NCBI RefSeq assembly: GCF_030323265.1
Contig: NZ_CP104992.1
Coordinates: forward strand, 1,959,501 to 2,023,500
Length of the DNA stretch: 64,000 nt
Source of the DNA: Terrirhizobium terrae
Lineage (GTDB): Bacteria > Pseudomonadota > Alphaproteobacteria > Rhizobiales > Rhizobiaceae
Reading direction: 5' to 3'
Below, piece by piece: positions 48,997-57,046 of the stretch (positions within the stretch are counted from its first letter, which is position 1; every line of letters begins with the position of its first letter). The notes below the pieces were generated by a model. The model did no database searches and was not told the DNA's origin. It saw only the letters and a list, made by a program, of their open reading frames with translations. A program made the translations under genes and the position numbers.

Positions 48997-49262
48997 GACA
49001 GGGTATCTAGTCCGCGCTAGGCCGCCGGCAACCCTCGCCGCCACGGAATGGCCGCAAATCGGGCCTTCTGTACGGTTTCGTCCCAACGCGATGCAGCCGT
49101 TGCGGATGCGCCACAGTTTACTATGCGTTGCAAAATGTGGGGTCATGACCGTCGCAATTTTGTCGCGAATACTGATAGCTTAACCATTCATTAGCCGAAT
49201 AATTCCACCCTTCCTTAACAGCCGGCTTCGTTGCGCCGGCATCGTTCGGAGAAACTGGACCG

Positions 49263-50068
49263 ATGTGCCGTTGGGCAGCCTATCGCGGTGAGCCGCTTTA
49301 TCTGGAAGAGCTTGTCTCGTCTCCTGCCCATTCGCTCATAGAGCAATCCCATTGCGCCACCCGCGCCAAGACGGCGACCAACGGCGACGGCTTCGGCATC
49401 GCCTGGTATGGCGACCGGCCGGAGCCGGGCCGCTACCGCGATGTTCTCCCCGCCTGGTCCGACTGCAATCTGAGAAGCATCGCCCGGCAGATCCGCTCGC
49501 CGCTGTTTCTCGCCCATGTCCGCGCCGCCACGACGGGTGCCACGCGCCGCGACAATTGCCATCCCTTCGTGCACGGCCACTGGTCCTTCATGCACAACGG
49601 CCAGATCGCCAATTTCGAGCGCATCCGCCGCCCTCTCGAAAGCCTCCTGTCGGACGAGCTTTTCGGCTCCCGCACGGGAACGACGGATAGCGAGCTGATC
49701 TTCATGCTTGCCCTGCAATTCGGCCTCGATGCCGACCCCTCAGCGCGATGGAACAGGCGATCGCGACGGTCGAGGTGCTGTCGATGGAAAAATCCGGCGA
49801 GGCTCTGGTGCGGTTCACCGCCTGTTTCTCCGACGGCAAGCGGCTCTATGCAGTGCGCTATGCGACCGATCACAAGCCGCCGACGCTTTATGCCGCGCCG
49901 ATGGGCGGCACGGCGGGCGCCAAGAGCGGCTATTGTCTGGTCTCCGAGCCATTGAACGATGAGGCCGATACCTGGGTGGAAATCCCCGACGGCAGCGCAG
50001 TTCGCGTCTGCCCCGACGGCATGCAGGCACTGCTGTTCCAGCCGAAGCTTCTGTCGCAAGCAGCATAA
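49263..50068 (+). CDS. Class II glutamine amidotransferase, YafJ-like (frame broken by a 1-base deletion)
   Basis: Ntn-type glutaminase with the N-terminal catalytic cysteine at position 2 (MCRWAAYRGEP). TNGDGFGIAWYG, FLAHVRAATTG and HPFVHGHWSFMHNGQI are the active-site loops of the YafJ/YerR group. The frame is lost at CCCC 49736-49739. One added base gives about 268 residues ending PKLLSQAA. There is no acceptor domain, so the ammonia acceptor is unknown. Some relatives act with ergothioneine-type or other amide-forming pathways. Confidence 0.87.
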
Positions 50069-50080
50069 AGCGAACGGCCG

Positions 50081-50445
50081 TCATTTCGCCGGAAGCGTAA
50101 TCCCGAATTCCTGCCGCAATTTTTTCGTCAACCCGGCCGCGACCAGTTCGTAGGACCGGGTGAGATAATGCGCCACTTCGTCCTGCGACAGCGGTGCGCT
50201 CGCATGGATCTCCACCCATTTGCGCTTGGCGAAATAGGGCGCCTGGTTGATCCCTTCGAGCGCGGTCAGATTTCAAAACTCTCCTCCGTGCATTTTGCGA
50301 CGACGCGGGCATCACCGCCTTCATTGAGCAGGGTGAAAACCTTCTCGCCGACCTTGGCGACATGCGAGCCCCACTGATCGACAAGGAATGTGCCGGGCAG
50401 CGCCGTCACGAAGGCATCAAACCCTTTCCGCGTGAACAGGCTCAT
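50081..50445 (-). CDS. MmcQ/YjbR family protein (frame broken by a 1-base deletion)
   Basis: It starts at 50445 after a GGAGG box: MSLFTRKGFDAFVTALPGTF. The first frame stops after TEESFEI. Restoring one base near 50269-50271 continues LTALEGINQAPYFAKRKWVE to the stop at 50081, giving 121 residues. The combination of LPGTF, the GGDARVVAKCTEE-like strand and the KRKWVEIHA segment matches the YjbR double-wing DNA-binding-like family. The function is uncertain. Its frame is too broken to appear as one long reading frame. Confidence 0.72.
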
Positions 50446-50460
50446 CCCATGCCTCCTCCG

Positions 50461-51669
50461 TCAGTTAGAAAGCTTGGCCGCAATCAGCGCCGCCAGCCGG
50501 TCGGCCACTTCATCCTTGGAAAGATCCGGCCATTCATCGATGCCGTCGGTGGAGATGATCTTCACGCGGTTGCGGTCACCGCCCATGATGCCGGTCTGCG
50601 GCGAAACGTCATTGGCGACGATCATGTCGGCGCCCTTGCGCTCCAGCTTGGCCTGGCCGTTCGCCTCGACATTCTCCGTCTCGGCGGCAAAGCCGACGAC
50701 CAGCGCGGGGCGCTTATCATGGTGCCCGACCGTTTTCAGGATATCCGGGTTCTCGGTGAGCTGCAGCGGAGCGGGAGCCTCGCCCGGCTGTTTCTTGATC
50801 TTCTGCCCGGCCTCGCTCGCAACCCGCCAATCGGCGACTGCCGCCACCATCACGGCGATATCGGCGGGAAGGCGAGAGGCGACGGCATCCAGCATTTCGC
50901 TTGCCGTTTCTACACGCACGGTCGTCACACCGGCCGGACCGGGGATCGTCACCGGGCCGGAGACCAGTGTCACCTCGGCGCCGAGCTTCGCCAGCGCGGC
51001 GGCAATCGCATGTCCCTGCTTGCCGGAGGAGCGGTTGGCGATATAGCGCACCGGGTCGATCGGCTCATGGGTCGGGCCGGAGGTCACGATCGCCGTGCGG
51101 CCCTTGAGCGGCTTCGGCGCGCTGTCGAACAGAGCGATCACCGCATCGACGATCTGCAGTGGCTCGGCCATGCGTCCGATACCCGCTTCCCTGCTTTCGG
51201 CCATCTCGCCGACCATCGGGCCGATGAAGGCTATGCCGTCGCCCTTGAGCATCTCGGCATTGCGCTTCGTCGGCGCGGCATTCCACATTTTCGGGTTCAT
51301 CGCAGGCGCGATCAGCACCGGCCGGTCGGTGGCCAGAAGCACGGCGCTCGCCAGATCGTCCGCCAGCCCATGGGCCATCTTCGCCATCAGGTCCGCCGTC
51401 GCCGGCGCCACAAGCACGAGGTCGCAGTCGCGCGCCAGCCTGATATGGCCGACATCCTGCTCGTCCTCGCGCGAGAAGAGATCGGTATAGACATGCCCGC
51501 CGGACAGCGCGCCGACGGCAAGCGGCGTCACGAATTCCTGCGCGCCCGTGGTCATGACGGACCGGACCTCGGCGCCGCGCTCGCGCAGCCGGCGGATCAG
51601 GTCGAGGCTCTTGTAGGCCGCGATGCCGCCGGAAATGATCAGAAGAATGCGCTTGCCGTTCAGTTCCAT
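50461..51669 (-). CDS. coaBC: Bifunctional phosphopantothenoylcysteine decarboxylase / phosphopantothenate--cysteine ligase
   Basis: Coenzyme A synthesis. The N-terminal CoaC flavoprotein half begins MELNGKRILLIISGGIAAYK, with APAMNPKMW as the substrate clamp region. The C-terminal CoaB half has VTSGPTHEPIDPVRYIANRS, SSGKQGHAIAAAL and MIVANDVS. It has 402 residues and normal length. In many relatives it lies directly between ubiB and dut; here both neighbours are displaced. Confidence 0.95.
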   Translation of the reverse strand: MELNGKRILLIISGGIAAYKSLDLIRRLRERGAEVRSVMTTGAQEFVTPLAVGALSGGHVYTDLFSREDEQDVGHIRLARDCDLVLVAPATADLMAKMAHGLADDLASAVLLATDRPVLIAPAMNPKMWNAAPTKRNAEMLKGDGIAFIGPMVGEMAESREAGIGRMAEPLQIVDAVIALFDSAPKPLKGRTAIVTSGPTHEPIDPVRYIANRSSGKQGHAIAAALAKLGAEVTLVSGPVTIPGPAGVTTVRVETASEMLDAVASRLPADIAVMVAAVADWRVASEAGQKIKKQPGEAPAPLQLTENPDILKTVGHHDKRPALVVGFAAETENVEANGQAKLERKGADMIVANDVSPQTGIMGGDRNRVKIISTDGIDEWPDLSKDEVADRLAALIAAKLSN

Positions 51670-51975
51670 GACTTTGCTCAGATGACTTTGCTCACTTGCG
51701 AAACTGGCCGGAAGCTAAGGTTTCACCCTTCAACTTGCAATCGCCTTTCCGCCCGCGTGGTGAACGAGGAGGGCGCTTGCGCGGCTCCCGGCGCTGCGCT
51801 AGCATTCGCCCATGGCCGGATGCGGCCAGCCGCCCGCAGCGCGCAAGCGCCATGGTGAATGCATCCACCCGACCTTCATCGCAAGCCATCCGGCCAATGA
51901 TGACGAACGGATCAGCAATGCGGGCCCTGATCGGGTTGAGACCCTTTATCGTTCGTCCATTGAAAGGATGATGTC
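51670..51975. other. Intergenic region of 306 bases, no feature found
   Basis: No frame has credible codon use and no ribosome-binding site precedes any start. The only strong signal is near the right edge: AAAGGATGATGTC, with ATG at 51976, which serves the glyoxalase-type gene. Nothing else is seen. Confidence 0.5.
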
Positions 51976-52526
51976 ATGCGCGATTTCCGCGATGCGAAAC
52001 TGATGGCCAAGAGCCTGCGCGAAGCGCTGGCCGAACAGGCGATTGAAATCCCCCACAGCAAGGCTCTCGAAGTCGTCGCGGCCCAGTTCGGTTATGACGA
52101 CTGGAATATTCTGGCTGCAAAGATCGAGGCGGCGGATCCGGCCGAACGGAAAGATCAGATCTCCATCCAGCCGCCCATTCCGATCTTCCGAATCTTCGAT
52201 GTGGCGAAAGCAATGGAATTCTACCGGGATTTCCTCGGTTTCACGGTGGATTGGGAACACCGCTTCGGCCCAAACGCTCCCTCTATTGCCAGGTGTCGCG
52301 CAGCGGCATGCTGCTGCATCTCTCGGAGCATGCGGGCGACGCCTCGCCCGGTGCCCGCGCCTTCGTACCGATCACGGGTGCCGCAGCCTTCCAGAAAGAG
52401 CTGATCGGCAAGAACTACTCCTATATGCGGCCGGGTCTCGAACAGGCGCCCTGGGGCCTTGAAGTGACGGTCATCGACCCGTTCAACAACCGCATCACCT
52501 TCTGCGAGCGGGAAATCAAGGGCTGA
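51976..52526 (+). CDS. Glyoxalase_8-VOC domain protein (frame broken by a 1-base deletion)
   Basis: Two domains. Residues 1-55 (FRDAKLMAKSLREALAEQAI, SHSKAL-like segment, GYDDWNILAAKIEA) are the small helical glyoxalase-related module. Residues 65-183 are a VOC/bleomycin-resistance-like domain beginning IPIFRIFDVAKAMEFYRDFL. The frame is lost at CCC 52279-52281 (APLYCQVSRSGMLLHLSEH expected). One added base gives about 183 residues. Metal-binding H and E positions of VOC enzymes seem present in part (HLSEH, FCERE). It may bind or detoxify a small molecule; the substrate is unknown. Confidence 0.75.
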
Positions 52527-53399
52527 TCAGGCCAGTGCCACCATGTTGAGCGCGACCGGGGACCGCTGGCTTTTCAGCATGGCGATCCCCAACCGCGCGA
52601 TCAGCGGCGGCCCGTCGATCGGCTTGAAGACGACGCCTTCGATAGCGATCTTGGCGATCGAAGCCGGTACGATCGACACCCCGAACCCGGCGGCAACGAG
52701 ATTGACGACGGAAGGGATCTGCGGCGCTTCCTGGGAGACGGAAAGCTCGAACCCCGCCTCTCGGCAGGCCTTGGCGATATCGTCATAGAGGCTGAGACCG
52801 ACGAAGCGCGGGAACAGCACGAACGGGTCTTCAGCAAGTTCGGCAAGCCGGATGCTGGCGGAAGCGGCAAGTGGGTGGTTGGCGGGCAGCGCCACCAGCA
52901 TCGGCTCGTCCTCCATGCGCTTCAGCCGCATTTCCTGCGGGTCCTCCAGCCCGGGCCGGATAAAGGCGGCGTCGATCTCGCCGCGTGCCAGTTTTTCCAC
53001 CAGAAGCTTGCTATTCATCTCGAAGAGCGAGAGCGACACGCCCGGCCACTCGGCGCGGAACCGGCGGATCGTACCGGTAACCGCCGGGTTGAACGCGGCT
53101 GATGCCGTGAAGCCGAGCGCCAGCCTGCCCGTCTCGCCACGAGCGGCGCGCTGGGCGGCGAGCTTGGCATTCTCTGCTGCAGCAAGCGCTATCCGGGCAT
53201 CGATCATGAAGGCCTGGCCCGCTTCCGTCAGCTCCGCGCCATGGGGCACCCGGTGGAACAGCTGCGCGCCGACCTCCGTCTCAAGATCGCGGATCTGCTG
53301 GCTGAGCGGCGGCTGGCCGATGCCAAGTTTCTCCGCCGCCCGGGTAAAATTATGCGCCTCGGCGACGGCGAGGAAGTAGCGGATGTGCCTAAGTTCCAT
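52527..53399 (-). CDS. LysR-family transcriptional regulator
   Basis: A 290-residue LTTR. The winged helix-turn-helix is at residues 1-60 (MELRHIRYFLAVAEAHNFTR, then AAEKLGIGQPPLSQQIRDLE), followed by a periplasmic-binding-like effector domain (LGFTASAAFNPAVTGTIRRF). The sequence is close to the BenM/CatM/YnfL type. It is divergent from an MFS gene, the standard layout for a regulator and its target; a palindrome lies in the shared 95-base region. The effector is unknown. It converges with the glyoxalase-type gene with no gap. Confidence 0.9.
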   Translation of the reverse strand: MELRHIRYFLAVAEAHNFTRAAEKLGIGQPPLSQQIRDLETEVGAQLFHRVPHGAELTEAGQAFMIDARIALAAAENAKLAAQRAARGETGRLALGFTASAAFNPAVTGTIRRFRAEWPGVSLSLFEMNSKLLVEKLARGEIDAAFIRPGLEDPQEMRLKRMEDEPMLVALPANHPLAASASIRLAELAEDPFVLFPRFVGLSLYDDIAKACREAGFELSVSQEAPQIPSVVNLVAAGFGVSIVPASIAKIAIEGVVFKPIDGPPLIARLGIAMLKSQRSPVALNMVALA

Positions 53400-53464
53400 C
53401 GGTATCTGTAGAACCTATCAGGAAAGCCTGCCCCATATATTGGACTGATATGCACCGATTGGCT

Positions 53465-53485
53465 ACCTTTCTCGTATCGAAAGGT
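53465..53485 (+). promoter_or_regulatory. Palindrome overlapping the MFS ribosome-binding site
   Basis: ACCTTTC (53465-53471), seven bases, GAAAGGT (53479-53485): a perfect 7-base inverted repeat ending nine bases before the MFS ATG. It includes the AAAGG that would be the ribosome-binding site. It may be the binding site of the divergent LysR protein or an RNA hairpin hiding the translation start. Confidence 0.4.
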
Positions 53486-53494
53486 TTTCAAGAC

Positions 53495-54759
53495 ATGCCC
53501 TCCACCGCCTCGCTGAAGGTCGCCACCGCGTCCTCAAATCCCTCCGTTCAAGTGCAACAGCCGGAACCGGAGGAGAGGCAGTTTCTGGTCAAGGGCACGC
53601 CGGCCTATAAGCGCGCCAGCCTCGCCTTCTTCATGTCCGGCTTCTCCACCTTCGCGCTTCTCTATTGCGTCCAGCCGCTGATGCCGATCTTCGCGGAAGA
53701 GTTTTCGGTCAGCCCGGCGGCAAGCTCGCTCTCGCTCTCCCTGTCGACCGGCTTCCTCGCGGTCGCGATCTTCTGCGCCGCCGCCGTCTCGGAGCGTTTT
53801 GGCCGCAAGAGCCTGATGTTCGTCTCGCTGCTCGGCGCTTCCTCTGCACCATTGCCTGCGCCCTCGTTCCGGGCTGGAACGCGCTCCTGGCCATCCGCGC
53901 GCTGGAAGGCCTGCTGCTCGGCGGCGTGCCGGCCGTCGCCATGGCCTATCTGTCGGAAGAGATCGATCCGAAGGGGCTCGGCGCCGCGATGGGGCTCTAT
54001 ATCGCCGGCAATGCCTTCGGCGGCATGTCGGGCCGCGTCATCGTCGGCATGCTGACGGAATATGTTTCATGGCGCGGCGCCATGGCCGGCATGGGGCTTA
54101 TGGGCATTGCCGCAGCCATCGCGTTCCTCGTGCTTTTGCCGCCATCGCGCAATTTCACGCCGCGGCGCTCGACCGCCCGCTACCATGTCACGGCCTGGAG
54201 CGGGCATGTCAGGCATCCGGCGCTGGCGCTTCTGTTTGCCGTCAGCTTCCTGCTGATGGGCTCCTTCGTCACCATCTACAACTATATCGGCTTCCGCCTC
54301 TTGAACGAGCCCTATCACCTGAACCAGACCCAGCTCGGCCTGATCTTCACGGTCTATCTCTTCGGCGTCGCGGCCTCTTGGATCGCGGGACAGGCGGGCG
54401 ACCGCTTCGGCCATTTCCTTGTCATGCCGGCAGGGGTGCTGTTGGCATTGCTCGGCGTCATCGCAACGATCTTTGCACCGCTGCCGATTATCATATTCGG
54501 CATCGTGCTGATCACGATAGGCTTCTTCATCGCCCATTCGGTGGCGAGCGCGCTGGTCGGACGTCTTGCCCGCGGCACCAAGGGCCATGCCTCATCGCTC
54601 TACCTGCTCGGCTATTATCTGGGCTCCAGCGTCGCCGGCTCCCTCGGCGGCCATTTCTGGAGCGCCGATGGCTGGTGGGCTGTCGCGGCCTTCACCGGAG
54701 GCATGCTGCTTCTGGCACTGCTTGCCGCACTCGGCTCGCGCAGGCTGGCTAGGATCTGA
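53495..54759 (+). CDS. Major facilitator superfamily transporter, YnfM-like (frame broken by a 1-base deletion)
   Basis: ATG at 53495 (MPSTASLKVATASSNPSVQV). Twelve predicted helices begin near residue 45 (RASLAFFMSGFSTFALLYCV). The MFS motif A region is SERFGRKSLMFVS. The frame is lost near 53838 (LLGGFLCTIACALVPGWNAL expected). One added base gives about 421 residues. It resembles the YnfM/arabinose-efflux-like drug:proton antiporters. It is divergent from a LysR regulator, the same pairing as E. coli ynfL-ynfM. The substrate is unknown. Confidence 0.87.
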
Positions 54760-54762
54760 CGA

Positions 54763-55545
54763 TTAGCTCCCGGCCTTCTGCTGTGCCGGCGAGATAGGCT
54801 TGGTGACAAGCCTGAAATCCGTCATCTCCTTCTCCGTCAGGTAATAGAGCCGGTCGGGCGGCGTCTCCAGCGCATGCAGCCACAGACCCGATCCGATGCC
54901 CATTTCCTCCAGATGCCGCGCCACGCGTGCGGTGGTCGATTGGGCCGATGACATGGCCTGTTCCGCCGACGGCCGCTCGCGGCTGCCGTTGAACACCTGA
55001 TGCACGCCGATCACGGCATCCTTTTCCGCCACGCGCTCGGCCCCTCCGGCAAACACGATCGGGCAGGACGAGGCGCAAAGCGCCCGCGCTGCAATCTTGG
55101 TCTCAAGCTTCTTCTCGCGGATCAGCTTCGACATGGCGATCGCATCGTCAACAGAGCCACCCGGCGAGTTGAGGTCGATGCGCTTCACATATTCCCCACG
55201 CGCCTCGATCTCCTCAGCGAAGCGAGCAGCGGCACCGGGATCGATCGTCCCTTCCGCCATCATCACGCCGCCGGGCTTCAGTTCGAACTTGATCGGCTGG
55301 CGCAGCACTTCGCTCGGGCTCGCCGGCTCGACGGGAGGTGCCGCGGGCCGTCCGTCGGTCAGGGCAGGCGGCAGCACGGGCTGGTCTTCGTGCATAGGGT
55401 CGAAGCCCGGCAGTTCGGCATTCGTTGCCACCATCTCGCGGACATCGACCACCAGAAACGTCGCCGATGCCGCAAGCAGGGTGTAGAAGGCACAGCGCAT
55501 CACCATGCCGTCGTCGATGCGGCGCAACGCGTCACCGATCTTCAT
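54763..55545 (-). CDS. ClpP-like periplasmic/membrane-anchored protease-type protein (COG3904)
   Basis: A 260-residue protein with one N-terminal membrane helix (residues 16-36), a proline-rich linker (45-80) and a ClpP/crotonase-fold domain. D-L-N-S-P-G-G-S (124-131) is the oxyanion-loop motif. A-L-C-A-S-S-C-P (155-162) places a serine at the usual nucleophile position, flanked by two cysteines that could form a disulphide in the periplasm. The start overlaps the end of the upstream coiled-coil membrane protein by 14 bases, so they form a unit. The substrate is unknown. Confidence 0.75.
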   Translation of the reverse strand: MKIGDALRRIDDGMVMRCAFYTLLAASATFLVVDVREMVATNAELPGFDPMHEDQPVLPPALTDGRPAAPPVEPASPSEVLRQPIKFELKPGGVMMAEGTIDPGAAARFAEEIEARGEYVKRIDLNSPGGSVDDAIAMSKLIREKKLETKIAARALCASSCPIVFAGGAERVAEKDAVIGVHQVFNGSRERPSAEQAMSSAQSTTARVARHLEEMGIGSGLWLHALETPPDRLYYLTEKEMTDFRLVTKPISPAQQKAGS

Positions 55546-56908
55546 GCAGCCGGTCCCTGCCGCGCGATCGGGCGTCGAGATTGGTGATGTTGTTCGGCTC
55601 GTCCGAGCTGTCGGTTTCCTCGGCCTTCACTTTGTCGGCCTTGGTGTCGCCGATCTCCGGTTTGGTGACCGCTGCGGCCTCCTTTTTCTCGGCGTCGGCT
55701 AGGGCCTTCTCCAGATCCACGCCATTGGCGGCGAGCGCCCGCTGGACTTCCAGTGCCCGCAGCAATTCGCCGGCGGTGATGCGGTCGGCGAAGGGCAATC
55801 TCTCCTCCTGCCTGCGGATGGCGCCGTGAACGACGGCGAGGATGAAGACGAGCACGCCCGGCAGAAGGTCGATCGAGATCGCACCGGCCCAGGCGGGAAT
55901 GAAATCCTGCGCGTAAGTCAGCACGGCTTCAGCTGAGGAGAGAGGCACGAAGCGGCGCTCCCCGACAGGCGGATTGGCAAGGATTTCGTCAGCCGCCTTG
56001 GCCAGCGCCTTCGATTGGGCGGCGACCGAGGTGCGGATCGTCTCCATCACCTGTTCCTGGCGATTGACCAGATTGGCGTCGCTGCCATCGGCAACCGGCG
56101 CAATGAAGCCGAGCGACAGGTCGTCGGCGGCGCGGCGGATGGACGGCGCGATCGAGGTCTGTGCCAGCGACGTCATGATGCCGGTCAGCGCGACGGCTTC
56201 GTTGCCGAACTGGTCGGAACGCGGCGAGATCAGGCCGGGTGCCGAGACGAGCGATCGCATCGTCTCCAGCCGCTTTTGTCCCTGTTCGAAAAGTTCGCTC
56301 ACCTGTTCGCGCGAGCCGTTGATGCTGGCCTCGAGCGAACGCATCTGGCCCGACATCTGGGTGAGCAGCTGCACGACGCTGCCGGAGCCGGTCGTGCCGG
56401 TCAGCGAACCCGACTGCCGCTCGACGGCGGCAAGCTGGGAGAAGCGTTCTGCGGCCCGCTGGATGTCCGGCAACAGGCTCTGGGCGGAGAGCGCGTTCTG
56501 ATGCGCCCGGTCTAGATCGGCCGTGTACTCCTCGACCGTTTCCGCCAGATGCTGTTCGACCGCCGCCGAACCTGCAAGGGCGGCGGCATTGAGCCAGCTC
56601 GACATGGCGATGATCATCGCCGAACCCGCCGCCATGACGCAGAGCATCGCCGCGCGCCCGGTATGGGATGTCACATGCGGATAGAAGCGCGCCATATAGG
56701 ACCAGAAGGCATAGATGCCGACCGAGACCGAGGCGGAGTAGATGATTGCGGCGAAGAAGACTGCGGTCGGCGAGCCGTCAAGGATCGAACGCACACCCAG
56801 ATAGGTATAGACGCCGGATGCCAATGCCAGCACGGCAAGCGCGAACCGGGTCATCGTCTCGACGGCAGTAACGCCGTCATTCAGCCGCTGCGAAGCGCCA
56901 AGCGCCAT
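55532..56908 (-). CDS. Hypothetical membrane protein with a long coiled-coil region
   Basis: About 458 residues (start at 56908 or, two codons earlier, 56914). Three hydrophobic helices lie in the first 110 residues. A long Ala/Glu/Gln-rich region with heptad character follows (about 115-330), including a VSELFEQGQKRLETMRSLVS segment. A fourth helix near 355-385 (SIDLLPGVLVFILAVVHGAI) comes next, and last a highly charged cytoplasmic tail ending SRGRDRLHEDR. No domain family is recognised. It overlaps the ClpP-like gene and probably works with it, perhaps as a substrate, sensor or scaffold. Confidence 0.65.
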   Translation of the reverse strand: MALGASQRLNDGVTAVETMTRFALAVLALASGVYTYLGVRSILDGSPTAVFFAAIIYSASVSVGIYAFWSYMARFYPHVTSHTGRAAMLCVMAAGSAMIIAMSSWLNAAALAGSAAVEQHLAETVEEYTADLDRAHQNALSAQSLLPDIQRAAERFSQLAAVERQSGSLTGTTGSGSVVQLLTQMSGQMRSLEASINGSREQVSELFEQGQKRLETMRSLVSAPGLISPRSDQFGNEAVALTGIMTSLAQTSIAPSIRRAADDLSLGFIAPVADGSDANLVNRQEQVMETIRTSVAAQSKALAKAADEILANPPVGERRFVPLSSAEAVLTYAQDFIPAWAGAISIDLLPGVLVFILAVVHGAIRRQEERLPFADRITAGELLRALEVQRALAANGVDLEKALADAEKKEAAAVTKPEIGDTKADKVKAEETDSSDEPNNITNLDARSRGRDRLHEDR

Positions 56909-57046
56909 GGGCAATCTCCCCGAAAGAGACGAGTAAAGGAAAGTATTCCTTCAAGAAGGAAGGAAGAAGCTGGCGGAATCAAGGCCCGGTTGCGTTGCCG
57001 CTGTGGCGAAAGCGCTGGAAAACCGGCGCTTTCGATCAAAACGGAG

